Assembly (NCBI GenBank): GCA_977017575.1
Contig: CDRNVI010000048.1
Location: 186,001-250,000 of the forward strand
DNA from: Paramoeba atlantica
Taxonomy: Eukaryota; Discosea
Direction of reading: 5' to 3'
DNA length: 64,000 nt
Shown: in pieces, positions 10,557-20,078 of the stretch
Position numbering within the stretch: position 1 is the first letter of the stretch
Layout of the letters: every line of letters begins with the position of its first letter
Translations under genes and position numbers: made by a program
The notes under the pieces: model-generated
What the model was told of the DNA's origin: nothing
What the model saw: only the letters and a program-made list of their open reading frames with translations
Databases searched by the model: none

Positions 10557-13147
10557 AAATAACGAACAAACCAAAATCGAGATAGAACCAGCAGAAGAGG
10601 AGATTCAGGAAATTCATTCAAATTCTAACACACACTTTCAATCAAATATTTTCATCGCATTCAAACGGTCACTGAATTTAAGCTCGTATTCCTCCGACCC
10701 ATTTCTCTTCTGATACGTAATTTCGCAGTTGTGAAACCACTGTGTACGCAGCGAATTTTTCGATCTCCAACTGAAATGCTTGGCGTGTAGCTTCGAAACT
10801 AAGGTCCGCTCTGTTCGCTAGGGTTTTGATTAGATTTTTGGTGTTGTCGTGCAATAAACCACAGTCGGTGACAGCAATGCATCGGAAAAATTCAGGGTCA
10901 AGTCCTTTCTCTTCTATGTACTTCTGTTTCTTTCTGTCTAACGCATTTTGAAGGAGGACAGAACTCGTTTTCTTGATGTAGCTGCTGCAACATGTGTGCA
11001 CTACCGTAATGTCGTAAAGCATTTCGCCCGCATTGGGCCACATAATGGCCAAATCCGGGCCTGATCGGATACGCCTAGCGCGACACGGGTGATCCTCCGC
11101 CGCCTCGGAAGAAAAAGAGCACTTGCATTTTGTACAGAAGAAGGACGAATGAATTCGTGGTTCTATTGCATACGGAAGGCCTGCTTTCGTACATAAATCG
11201 GCCAGGTAACGAACAATGTGAGAATGTTTTCGAGTGCAATTCATTCCAGAACAACGCGAACATCCTGCTACGTGGGACATAATACTGCTTGGCGTTTCCA
11301 TGACTCCACATCCAGGGCAAGCAATATCTTTCGGCGCTTTTGTGATGCTGACACCTAGTCTCATCATTAACGTGTATTTGAAAAGATAGGGGTTTACGTA
11401 GTTGTGCGCCGAGTCCAAATGCACGTTGGATTCTTTTGACCTCTTCGTGATGCGAGCAATTCTGGGATTTTCGTTCAGTTTTGTTGCCAGTGTTTCGTGT
11501 TCGCTTTTCATTTGTTTCTTTAGTTGAGTGCGTGATGCTTGATTCTGACTCTTCATGAGGCTCTGACTCGTCTGAGTTCCCGTGCAACCTACCGGAGCGT
11601 TAGTGGGTTTGAAAAGCTCTTCGATAGATTTCCGCGAGGCCTCAAAAAAGTAACGTTGCTTCACAACAGTCGAAATAATACCTAAACCTCCCAACTTACA
11701 TGGCAAAGTGGCAAGTTTTAAGGAGTCACCGTTCGCTCCGCACCATTTCATCATGACAGATTGAATTTCTTTGTCGAACTCTTCTGCCAATGAAAGGGTT
11801 GCCACTGGTTTGTGCACTCTAAGGTGGTAATCTTGACGCGGCACTGTGCATCGTTTTAGAATTGCTAATGACAAATTGCTCGGACCCATGATGCGCAACC
11901 TTCGAAACAGGCATTCGTGTTTTGACATTTTCTCGAGGAGCTTCTCTTCTACTATTTTATCTCTGCCGATGTATCCCCCTAGAACTTTGATTGAATCCTC
12001 ACACTTTTTAACTCCCAGCGTTCGTAGAGGTGAAGCGTCAAATTCTTGTGTCTTTGAAGACTTAAACCATTCGCACTTGTTGAAATTGATTTCTAGGTTC
12101 AAATCCTGAGTTGATTCTCGCAAATGGAGGAATGCTGCTGCTAGGGATGTCGAATTTGTTGAACTCATTGTCACGTCGTCCTGATATGCTCTTATCTTGA
12201 CCTCCGGGTAAAGACTGGCGACTTCCTTCAAAGGACCCTGCAGTAACGCACAAAAGTAGAGCGAGGATAGGGCGGACCCTTGTCTGACCCCACAAGAACT
12301 TTCAATCACGGAGTGTAACGAATTGTTTGCGAAGAAAAGGAAATCTGAAGGCTTGCCGTATTCTAGGTAAAACATTCTCATGAAAGGTTTGAAGATCGAA
12401 GGCTGTTGTAGTAGGGCTTGAGCAATTGCAGTACGATGCGGTGTGTTGTAGGCATTCTTAAAATCCACTGTGAGAATCGAGTAGCCGGCGTCGTGTTCGT
12501 CCAAAAGCTCATGAACTATTGATTCACACGCATTCCGTTGAAGAATACCTCGCTGCACTGGCTGGAAAAATTTCTCCACTGTATTGCTGTGTCGCATTAA
12601 AAGAATCGTTCCGCAGATCTTGAGGATAGTGTCTCCCATTGCCACTGGTCGTATCCCGTTCTGAGGTTTTGCTAACGCGATGATCCTGCAGCGAGTTAGG
12701 CGTTGACGAACGTTTTCTGCGAGATCTCCGTTGATGACGTCGCGGAACATGTGACAGAGTGCGAGACACGATTCCTCATCCTCTACTAGAAGTCTCATCA
12801 TGTTTTCACTGAATCCTGTGGGCCCTGGCGATGATCCTTTTGATAGCCTTGCCGTCGCTTGACGCAACTCCGATTGATCAACTACCCCGATTCGAGGGAA
12901 GTCTCCATCGATGTTTTGTGGTAAGGGACCTTTGGGGTGAAGGTCGCTAAGCTTGTTCGACTTCTCATCAGCATTGAGGAATGAATCTTTGTATATATTG
13001 TCTAGAATTCTTGTTGCCTTGCTGAGGTTGTCCGCCTTGGCCGCTTGTAGTGCATTCCTTATCGAGCGACGGTCGATTTCCAATTCCAGACGTTGTGCCT
13101 CACTAAGATGTTCTCCCGCTTCCATGTGTTCAAAGTTGGTCCTCAGA
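10557..13147 (-). mobile_element. CRE-alpha LINE copy 2, 5'-truncated, open frame
   Basis: The longest CRE-alpha copy here. The frame 13125-10678 (815 residues) is uninterrupted. The RT domain shows SPGPTGFSENM (about residues 92-102), palm A LTVDFKNAYN (about 215), B RQGSALSS, and catalytic AYQDDV (about 310); then VLGGYIG. The endonuclease carries CPGCGV...HVAGC (about 600-625), CSRC, RSGPDLAIMW (about 685) and YDITVVH. It ends VSQLRNYVSEEKWVGG. The start at 13125 is only the first ATG; the frame opens at a stop about 25 bases upstream, where the sequence switches to a CRE-beta scrap, so N-terminal finger or leader parts are missing. The 3' UTR is 10557-10677. Function: target-primed reverse transcription; CRE-like clade by motif style. 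Confidence 0.85.
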
Positions 13148-13149
13148 TG

Positions 13150-13188
13150 CTAGGTTTATGTCGTCGATGAATGCGAAGATTTTTACTT
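13150..13188 (-). pseudogene. CRE-beta RT-box scrap
   Basis: Thirty-nine bases that on the minus strand read VKIFAFIDDIN, the RT catalytic box of CRE-beta (compare FAFIDDINLVS at about 28737-28770). It abuts truncated CRE-alpha on one side and a 239-bp repeat on the other. It is a rearrangement remnant, too short for function. Confidence 0.7.
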
Positions 13189-13685
13189 GTGAAATCCACG
13201 CCGAGGGGGCTCCATGAAACTTATAAGTAACAAACAAATATAAGTAAATACCTATGACTAATATAATCACACTTCCAAATCGTCCCAAAATCAAAGAACA
13301 CATAATACGATATATAGATAGAATTCACATGCACAAACATAGTTCAAAAGAAAGCCTGCATAAAACCAATAATAATGTGTCACGTTGTTAACGGGATTCC
13401 CCCCCACCGGAACCCTCGGCCAAATGGCTGGGGGCTTGGTGGGTGGGCACAAAAACTTAAAGCAAAGTAAAATAACAACCTAACAAGGATATATAAGATA
13501 ATAGTAAATACCCATCCCATGTAAAATTCTGAATACAAATCATAATTCGAAGAAACTATGTGCCCCGAAGGGCCAGCAGGCAAATATATAACAGCCCCTC
13601 GGCTAAATTTCAAAACGTGGACTATTAGAAATCCACGCCGAGGGGGCTCCATGAAACTTATAAGTAACAAACAAATATAAGTAAA

Positions 13686-13790
13686 TCTTACAATAAGGAA
13701 AGGTCTTACAATAAGGAAAGGTCTTACAATAAGGAAAGGTCTTACAATAAGGAAAGGTCTTACAATAAGGAAAGGTCTTACAATAAGGAA
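13686..13790. repeat. 18-bp tandem array
   Basis: TCTTACAATAAGGAAAGG is repeated six times, the last unit incomplete. It lies at the left edge of the insertion that splits the 239-bp repeat. The open frame through it is an effect of the 18-bp period. Confidence 0.95.
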
Positions 13791-14105
13791 CACTCACTCG
13801 CCTCGCGAACCGAAAAAAAAACCTGTGTGGCAGTCACCCTAGTTGTGTAGTACCTTGTTATATTCGGTACCGGATGGTGCCACAATCAAATCGAAACCGG
13901 ACAGCAATAAAAGAATCTACAATGTGAAATGTAGAATAAGAAAACATGAAAATAAGCATGCAGGTCACTCACCCTAGTTGTTTAGTACCTTGTTATGTTT
14001 GGTACCGGGCAGTGCCGTAGTTCGATCAAAAACCAGATAGCAACAGAATAAGAGCCTGGAGGTGATTACGTACCTGAATCATATCTCCCAAAAGCCTCAA
14101 AAAAA
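13790..14105. repeat. Hairpin-pair repeat, copy 2
   Basis: Near-identical to 10242-10556, including about 20 bases of the RLE-A coding flank, so it was copied together with host-element sequence rather than by independent insertion. The hairpins lie at about 13835-13881 and 13970-14016. Confidence 0.85.
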
Positions 14106-14417
14106 TAAATACATATAAAGTAAATACATATGACTAATATAATCACACTTCCAAATCGTCCCAAAATCAAAGAACACATAATACGATATATAGATAGAAT
14201 TCACATGCACAAACATAGTTCAAAAGAAAGCCTGCATAGAACCAATAATAATGTGTCACGTTGTTAACGGGGTTCCCCCCCACCGGAACCCTCGGCCAAC
14301 CTGCCCACACACACGTCACACAATCAAAATAAAATAACAAAGAAATGCCCAATCACATAGTAAAATAATTTTTCATATACCATCCCAGAACTCACAAAAG
14401 GATAACGATAGCAATAG

Positions 14418-14740
14418 ATGACCAGTCCACTGCCACGCCCTTTACAAGCTCACACGAGCTACGCAGGTTACGCTTTTAACCCCTGCCCTAGACCAACTTG
14501 TGTACCTAGAAGTGTGGAGCAACTAGGCGTGATGCGTAGGGCCGTGTCAACAGTGACGCGGCTAAAAAACATTAAGGCGCTAACCGCAGAGCAAAGGAAA
14601 CCTTTACTCATCTCTACCTCACATTGGGGAACCTTGCTTCCGAAAAAACAAGGCGTGAGAATAAAGAGCTGTTAACCGATTAACATCCATAACCTTCCAA
14701 AATTATAGGGACAACCTCCAAACCCCAGGACCCCGTCCGC
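14418..14740 (-). other. Diverged copy of the RLE 3' UTR structured module
   Basis: Low overall identity to the RLE 3' UTR module but the same order of helices. A hairpin with arms GTGTCA and TGACGC around an ACAG loop (14544-14559) matches GTGTCG/ACAG/CGACAC at 15711-15726. A hairpin with arms CCTTG and CAAGG (14632-14653) replaces CCTAGCCC/GGGCTAGG at 15795-15814. Both changes preserve pairing. It is probably the 3' end of an older RLE family. The stretch 14301-14417 holds nothing recognised. Confidence 0.6.
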
Positions 14741-15131
14741 TTTTTTTTTTTTTTATTACCCAATACATGAACCATGAAGGTCCATTGGGGGGGGGGTATA
14801 TCATTTGTAAACAAGCAATCAAATTAGCAATTTCACATGTTGTAGCCCAAAACTAGTAATTCAACCTGCCTTAAGCTATTTATGATTCTGATAACAATAA
14901 TAATAAAAAAGGAAGCAATCCACGCCCAATCCATCCGCGCGTTCCGGACCGGGTCTTTCGACCTCACCACGGCCTGACTTGTGAACCCTTCCCTTGTTAT
15001 ATGGGAGGGCGCAGGCGCGGGCCTGTGTCGACAGCGACACGGTCGCGAAACAGGAAGCTGGTCGACGGGGAGGAGATTCACTACCCGTGTACTACCTCAC
15101 TTGGGGTACCTAGCCACTCGGTACCTAGCCC
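14741..15131 (-). mobile_element. RLE LINE 3' UTR-only copy
   Basis: The poly(T) at 14741-14755 is the poly(A) tail of a minus-strand insertion. Next come the RLE terminal motif (CCAATGGACC-like, near 14780) and the structured 3' UTR module (about 14905-15131). No coding sequence follows, so it is a strongly 5'-truncated copy, the usual product of aborted target-primed reverse transcription. Confidence 0.8.
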
Positions 15132-15446
15132 TCCTTTTTTTTTTTTTTTTTTTTGCAAATAATTGGGGGGAATAGTATTGAGTCTAACTTTTTATGTATG
15201 GAGTCCAACTTTTCCACAATTTCCACACTTACGGCCCTTCACTTTCCCTTACTCCCCATACTTTCCACACCTACTCCTCTTAGCCCTCTCGTACTTCCCT
15301 TCCCTCACTCCCTACCCCACTCACCGATCCGCATGCACCCAGGCCCGTATGGTCCTGCACCTCCGCTCCCACCCCGTTAGCAGTAATAAATACTTTTGGT
15401 TGCCGTACGAGGGTGGGAGACGTGGAGGCCACGAAACACACGTGTC
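15132..15446 (-). mobile_element. Poly(A) retroposon, copy 1
   Basis: The poly(T) at 15134-15153 is its tail; the body to about 15440 matches 46480-46773 in reverse orientation. It has no coding potential I trust, and the family is unknown. The 5' end is cut by the RLE-A 3' terminus at about 15447. Confidence 0.75.
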
Positions 15447-15889
15447 TTTTTTTTTTTTTTTTGAGTTGAAAACAAGCAATCAAATTAGCAATTCTTTTTG
15501 TTTCCACAGATGTACCTTTTGTTTTTTCTCAGCCCAAAACTAGCAATTTAATCTCCCCTAAGTATATACTACAAACAAGAAACAGTAAAAACTAAAACAA
15601 GCAATACAGACCCAATCCATCCGCGCGTTCCGGACCGGGTCTTTCGACCACTCCACGGCCTGACTTGTGAACCCTTCCCTTGCTATATGGGAGGGCGCAG
15701 GCGCGGGCCTGTGTCGACAGCGACACGGTCGCGAAACAGGATGCTGGCCGACGGGGAGGAGATTCACTACCCGTGTACTACCTCACTTGGGGTACCTAGC
15801 CCTCGCGGGCTAGGCGTGAGCATAGACTCTGTCGACCCGACCAGCACCCGTGGCCTATGTCACCACCATAGGATCCGTTGGGTCCGACA
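15447..15889 (-). other. RLE-A 3' UTR and poly(A)
   Basis: 3' UTR of the RLE-A copy at 15890-19500. In element sense it holds the structured module (about 15600-15870; the GCGA-capped hairpin at 15795-15814 and an arm pair GGTC/GACC capped by GAAA), then an A/T-rich terminal 130 nt with TTTTGGGCTGAG, and a poly(A) tail (poly(T) at 15448-15463). In R2-type elements the RT binds a folded 3' UTR to start copying; that role here is by analogy. Confidence 0.8.
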
Positions 15890-18800
15890 CTATCCTTCCG
15901 TGATGGGCTCGTTCGGGTCGGGCACAGCCATGCGTGTAACCATCATACGAGCCTGTGCTCGCATGAGGGTCACATTCAATTCGGCATACAATTTATTTGT
16001 AGCCTGCTCTTCCGTAAGGGTCCCATTTGAGGCCTGTGCCCGCCTCTTTCCGACTCCCTTTAGAACGGACGTTGCGCTCACGCTCCAGGAGCCATAGCTC
16101 TCTACCACCATGGCTGTGAATTCATGGCCTGCTTCCTCAGCCTCCAACCGTTGGTGCACCTTTTTTTCCGCTGCGTAGTGCTCGACGAATGATCCTGCAG
16201 CTACCCAGCTAGCGTTACGAACTTTGTCCGTGTATTTAGTTTGCTGAGCGTGGGTAACTGCAAAATCAAGGACCATGCCTTTAGCCTTGGAATACGTGGG
16301 GAGAAACACATCGCCTGGCCTGGTGAGCCCCCCTCCGGGACCTCGATTGCCAAGACTGTGCTCTCGTTGGGGTGCCAAAGAGGCATGCCCGCAGAAGGAG
16401 GAAAAATGTTCAACCAGGGAATTGTGCCGGTTTATTATACCTTGTCCATGTTTGCACACGAGTGCGTGATCCCCTTCAGGGGATCAGAAACACTAAGAAC
16501 TTAACCCAGAGGGAGTTTGCATTCATCCGAGGGACATGGACGAGTTTCTCCGTATACAGCCACCCCCAACCACCATCGACAGAAGGTTCGAAACTCCGCG
16601 GGTTTGAATGCATAGCCCAGGTCCTTCGATGGGGTGACGAATGCCCAGCTGCTAGCCCCTTTCCCTGATTGTGATACCCATCTGGTTCGCGTTCGCGTAT
16701 CAGCGGAACAGTATGCTATATTAAACTCCCTTTCCCCTATAGCGCGGATGATATCTTTCTGACGTGGGATGGTACTTTCGTCCCATTCTGGCGGGTCAAT
16801 ATCTATGTCAAGGTCAGCGCTCAACGGCGGGTCAGCATCTAAAAAAGGTCCGGTGTCTGATGGCTCGCGGGCTGTATCGACCTGTGTGGAAGAGTGAATG
16901 GGTGGCTTTGGGGGAAAAGAGGGATGTGATCGGTCGCGCTGTTGGGTGGTGGGGCAAAGGAAACGACCCGTTTCGGGATCTACGAGAGTGCCTCCGGCTT
17001 TTGCGTTCACGTCGTTGACGGCAGGTGAAAAATCTTCCGCGTCCAGTGGATTCCATCCGTCCTTGCTTGCTGCGAACACCACAGATGCTACGTAAGCTGA
17101 AGACGAGTACATTTCCGATGAACGCAGACCGAAACCTCCGTGTCTCTTCAGGCGTTGGATCTGAGCGCGGGAAGGGGCGTTCAGTGGGCAAAGTATTTCT
17201 TCTGCTGTGCTCAACAGTGAATTGTCTAGATGTTCGCAAACGCGTTGTATGCATTGTGGGGGTGTTGTACGTAGGGCGTAGACCAGTTGACAAAAGCCAG
17301 CACATTGTCGTATCAGTGCCATGGCGACCTGCGGGTCCTCAATTAAACTGGAAGCAACTAAAGTTTCTTCTGCTGGTTCGATCGCATTGGTCATGAGGTA
17401 TTCGGCGCAGTGTTTGTGGGATCCGATAGGGCTTCCTAGGATGTCGAAATTTCCTTCTGTGTTTTGCTTGTCTTTTGGTATATCTGGGAAAAGAGATGTT
17501 GGGTGTGCAGATGAGGGTAGTGTGATGATCTCGCATTTCTTGCTATTGAGGTGTAGTCCTTGACCTGGTCCGAGGTGATCAAGTATGTCGAGGGCTTTTC
17601 TTACTTCTTCTGCTTTCCCTATAAAAACTCCATCGTCTAAGTACCACAGGTTTAGAAGAAGTTCCGTGTACGACTGAATTTGTTTGGTAACCTCCAACAT
17701 GACTAAGGAAAAGAGAAGAGGACCGAGGGGATCGCCCTGTTGTACCCCTTCCGCGGACGGTACGAAACGGTGCCCGTAAGTTAAGCTACTGGTTTCGACG
17801 TAGCACCATTCTACCCATCTGGACAATTCCGGGAAGTGCTCTCTGGTGAGACTGATGAATGCGTCACGGCTAACGTTGTTAAATGCGTTGGACAAATCAA
17901 CTTTGCATAAAACTATATCGGAATTTGTTGTGTCAGTGTCCATTGCAAGCCTACAAAGGTGAATGATACGTTCTGCCCCTGCTCGGGTGGCCACTCGATA
18001 TTGTTGTGCTTCAAAGTATTTCCCCGCTTTCATTCGGACACTACTGCATGCGGCCTTGCTCACTAACCGACGAATAGTCTCCCCCGCTGCGATAGGGCGA
18101 ACGTCGTTTTCCCCCTTCTTGAGCGCACATAGTCGCGCACCTGCGAAATATGCTTGTACTTCGATGGGTGCTTTGCCAGAAAGAAGATGATTAGCTAGGT
18201 TTGTGAGTTCCTGAAGCGGGTGAACATTCTTGTCTTCGTAGGAAAGAAGCGCGGATTGTAAGTGTTCCGGGCGGAGACCCATCGTACCTGCTGAAGATCC
18301 TCGACGAAAACTGTTTATGGCTACTTTAATATCGGATTCTTCGAGGTTCAAATGTTTGACATGTGGTGGAGGGTCGGCGAGGGCTTCCGTAGTAGTTTGA
18401 CGTGCCGGATGCTTCTCCAACAGCTTCGCATATGTTTCTTCGTTTTCATCTGCCATCGGCGCTGCGGTTAAGGCAGCCATACCTCTAGAGAATTCACCTT
18501 GTCTGACTAGAAGTTCTGCGCGGATGACGGCTTTCTGGGCCTCATGTTGTTCCGAAATGGGGTCAGGGTTTCGTTGTCGTCTATTAGCGGCTGCCTCTTT
18601 CCACAACTGAGTGTATTCCTTTGCCATCCATCGCTCCATGCACTTTCGAACGTGGGATGAGTACGCCATGTAGCCTTTACGCCCTCCGCGTCGAGGGGCC
18701 GGTAACACACACTTTGGGAGCATGGCAAGGAGTGTCCATGTCGCTACTGAGTTTTCTTGTAGTGCTGCCTTCAAAGCGCTAGTTAAGATCTCCGCCCACA

Positions 18801-19500
18801 GCTGACGGCATCGGTGGGGCACGTCTTTACATGTGCTCTTCGCGAGTGTGCAGACACTTGCCAAAGTAGGTAATTCGGCGGTTTCTGTTACGATGGAGTG
18901 CTGCGAAAAAATATCTACTGACATTTGTGCTGCTTGACTTGATTGACCGATGCAGGTCTTCGGGTGCGTAGTTTTACGGTTGAGCGTGTAGTGTTTGCCG
19001 CACGTTTCACAAAGGAACTTGCCTTCCGCTGCCCACCATGCAGCCGGGACGCCGGTACTGTGGTGGTACGCTACGTGGTTATAATATGCTTGCCAAGACC
19101 CTCCATGTGCAATCGTGCGCCAGGCGCATCCTTCAGCAGGACAGATGCGGTGTTTGGGAGCGCTCTGCGGAAGTGGTGGGGGCTTGTCGCTTCCGTTTCG
19201 TGGGGCATATCTGTTGCCAAAGTCTTCGCGCCTACCGTCCGATTGTGCTTCGGAACAACCAGTTTCGCTAGTCATGGGTTTTGTGCCGGAGGAATGCTTT
19301 GGAGGTGATTGGATCTGGTGGGCTGGCTGAGAGCGTGTCGGCGTTTGTTCGCCGAGGGTGCTGTCCTTAATAGTCTGTTGGTGTTGCCTTCGTGTTTCCA
19401 AGGGTCGCCTAGGTGATCGGTTATCCTTAGAGTTTACGGAAAGAATTGCTTGAAGAAAACATTTATTCTTTGACCGTGGCCCTACGGGGCACATATACAT
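15890..19500 (-). pseudogene. RLE-A LINE copy 1, nearly complete, one break
   Basis: Frame 19500-16501 (999 residues) continues homologously in frame 16459-15890. Zinc fingers: CPAEGC...H...H (about residues 120-147) and CETC...H...C (164-183). Conserved LPKCVLPAPRRGG (about 261). RT: SAGTMGLRPEH (403), palm A VDLSNAFNNVSR (534), B QQGDPLGPLLFS (587), catalytic LWYLDDG (618). Endonuclease: CPSDEC near 989, then CKHGQGIINRHN, RPGDVFLPT and LDFAVTHAQQ in the second frame. The break is a short extra stretch of about 20 bases (near 16483-16504) that brings in a stop between PLG and PEGDH. The 5' start is uncertain: the ATG at 19500 lies next to a GTGCCCC/GGGCC hairpin that may still be 5' UTR. 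Confidence 0.9.
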
Positions 19501-20078
19501 ATATGTACCTGATTTTGCCCCCTCCGGGGGGAACCATGTAATTATACTTTTAGCATACTATACTATACATTATTTTACTCTAGTGACTTATAACCTTTTT
19601 CCACTCGCAAAAGGAAAGTTGCGATGACACAACTCGAACTTCACTCTACCCGAAATTTACGGTCATCGCTTTTTTTTTTTTTTTTTTTGAACTTACTCGC
19701 CGTCTGGAAATCCCCGGCAACTATCCGTAGAAACCAATTTGAACAAACTACGGGGCAATGTTCGTGTACCGATGCAATACGCATCGTTCCATTCACATGG
19801 TAAGATCAACAATTTTCAATAATCGAATATATGTTGGACCACATAAAACAGCATAAAACAGCATGGATGACACTTGTCCCCTCGAAACCAGCAAAGCCTC
19901 AAAGTAAAAAAGAACAGTTCCCGGATCAATTATTGTATACGCGCCAATTGTTGTCAAACGTGATGAAGAATCAATGCAGAAGTAGCAGTATCTAATATAT
20001 TCGAAAGGACCTAATATATTCGAAGGCAACTAATCAATACTTATTTGTACGGAGATATACGTGTGGTAGTGAACTCTT
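19501..20078. other. RLE-A 5' flank and CRE-alpha 3' UTR
   Basis: 19501-19670 lies upstream of RLE-A; a GC hairpin (CCCCCTCCGGGGGG, near 19515-19530) is the only feature seen. The poly(T) at 19671-19688 is probably the poly(A) tail of the minus-strand CRE-alpha copy 3, whose 3' UTR would be 19689-20078. Short tandem motifs occur in that UTR: CATAAAACAG twice near 19844 and CTAATATATTCGAA twice near 19993. The piece 19823-20058 recurs, split by an insertion, at 55165-55256 and 56804-56958. Confidence 0.6.

Larger units (their letters stand above)
13189..14300. repeat. Unclassified 239-bp direct repeat pair with insertion
   Basis: A unit at 13189-13427 recurs as 13629-13686 plus 14126-14300. 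The second copy is split by a 432-bp insertion (13687-14118) flanked by AGTAAAT at 13680-13686 and 14119-14125. Between the copies lie 201 bp. The unit starts near GCCGAGGG and ends near CCCTCGGC. The repeat-spacer-repeat layout recalls the split direct repeats of YR retroelements, but no coding part is attached, so the family is unassigned. Confidence 0.75.

Noticed and set aside
13380-13793. Minus-strand frame with FLIVRP repeats
   Set aside because: It is a translation of the 18-bp array at 13686-13790.
14418-14675. An 85-codon plus-strand frame in the diverged module
   Set aside because: The DNA aligns by structure with RLE 3' UTRs on the opposite strand; no codon-level conservation with the other copies.
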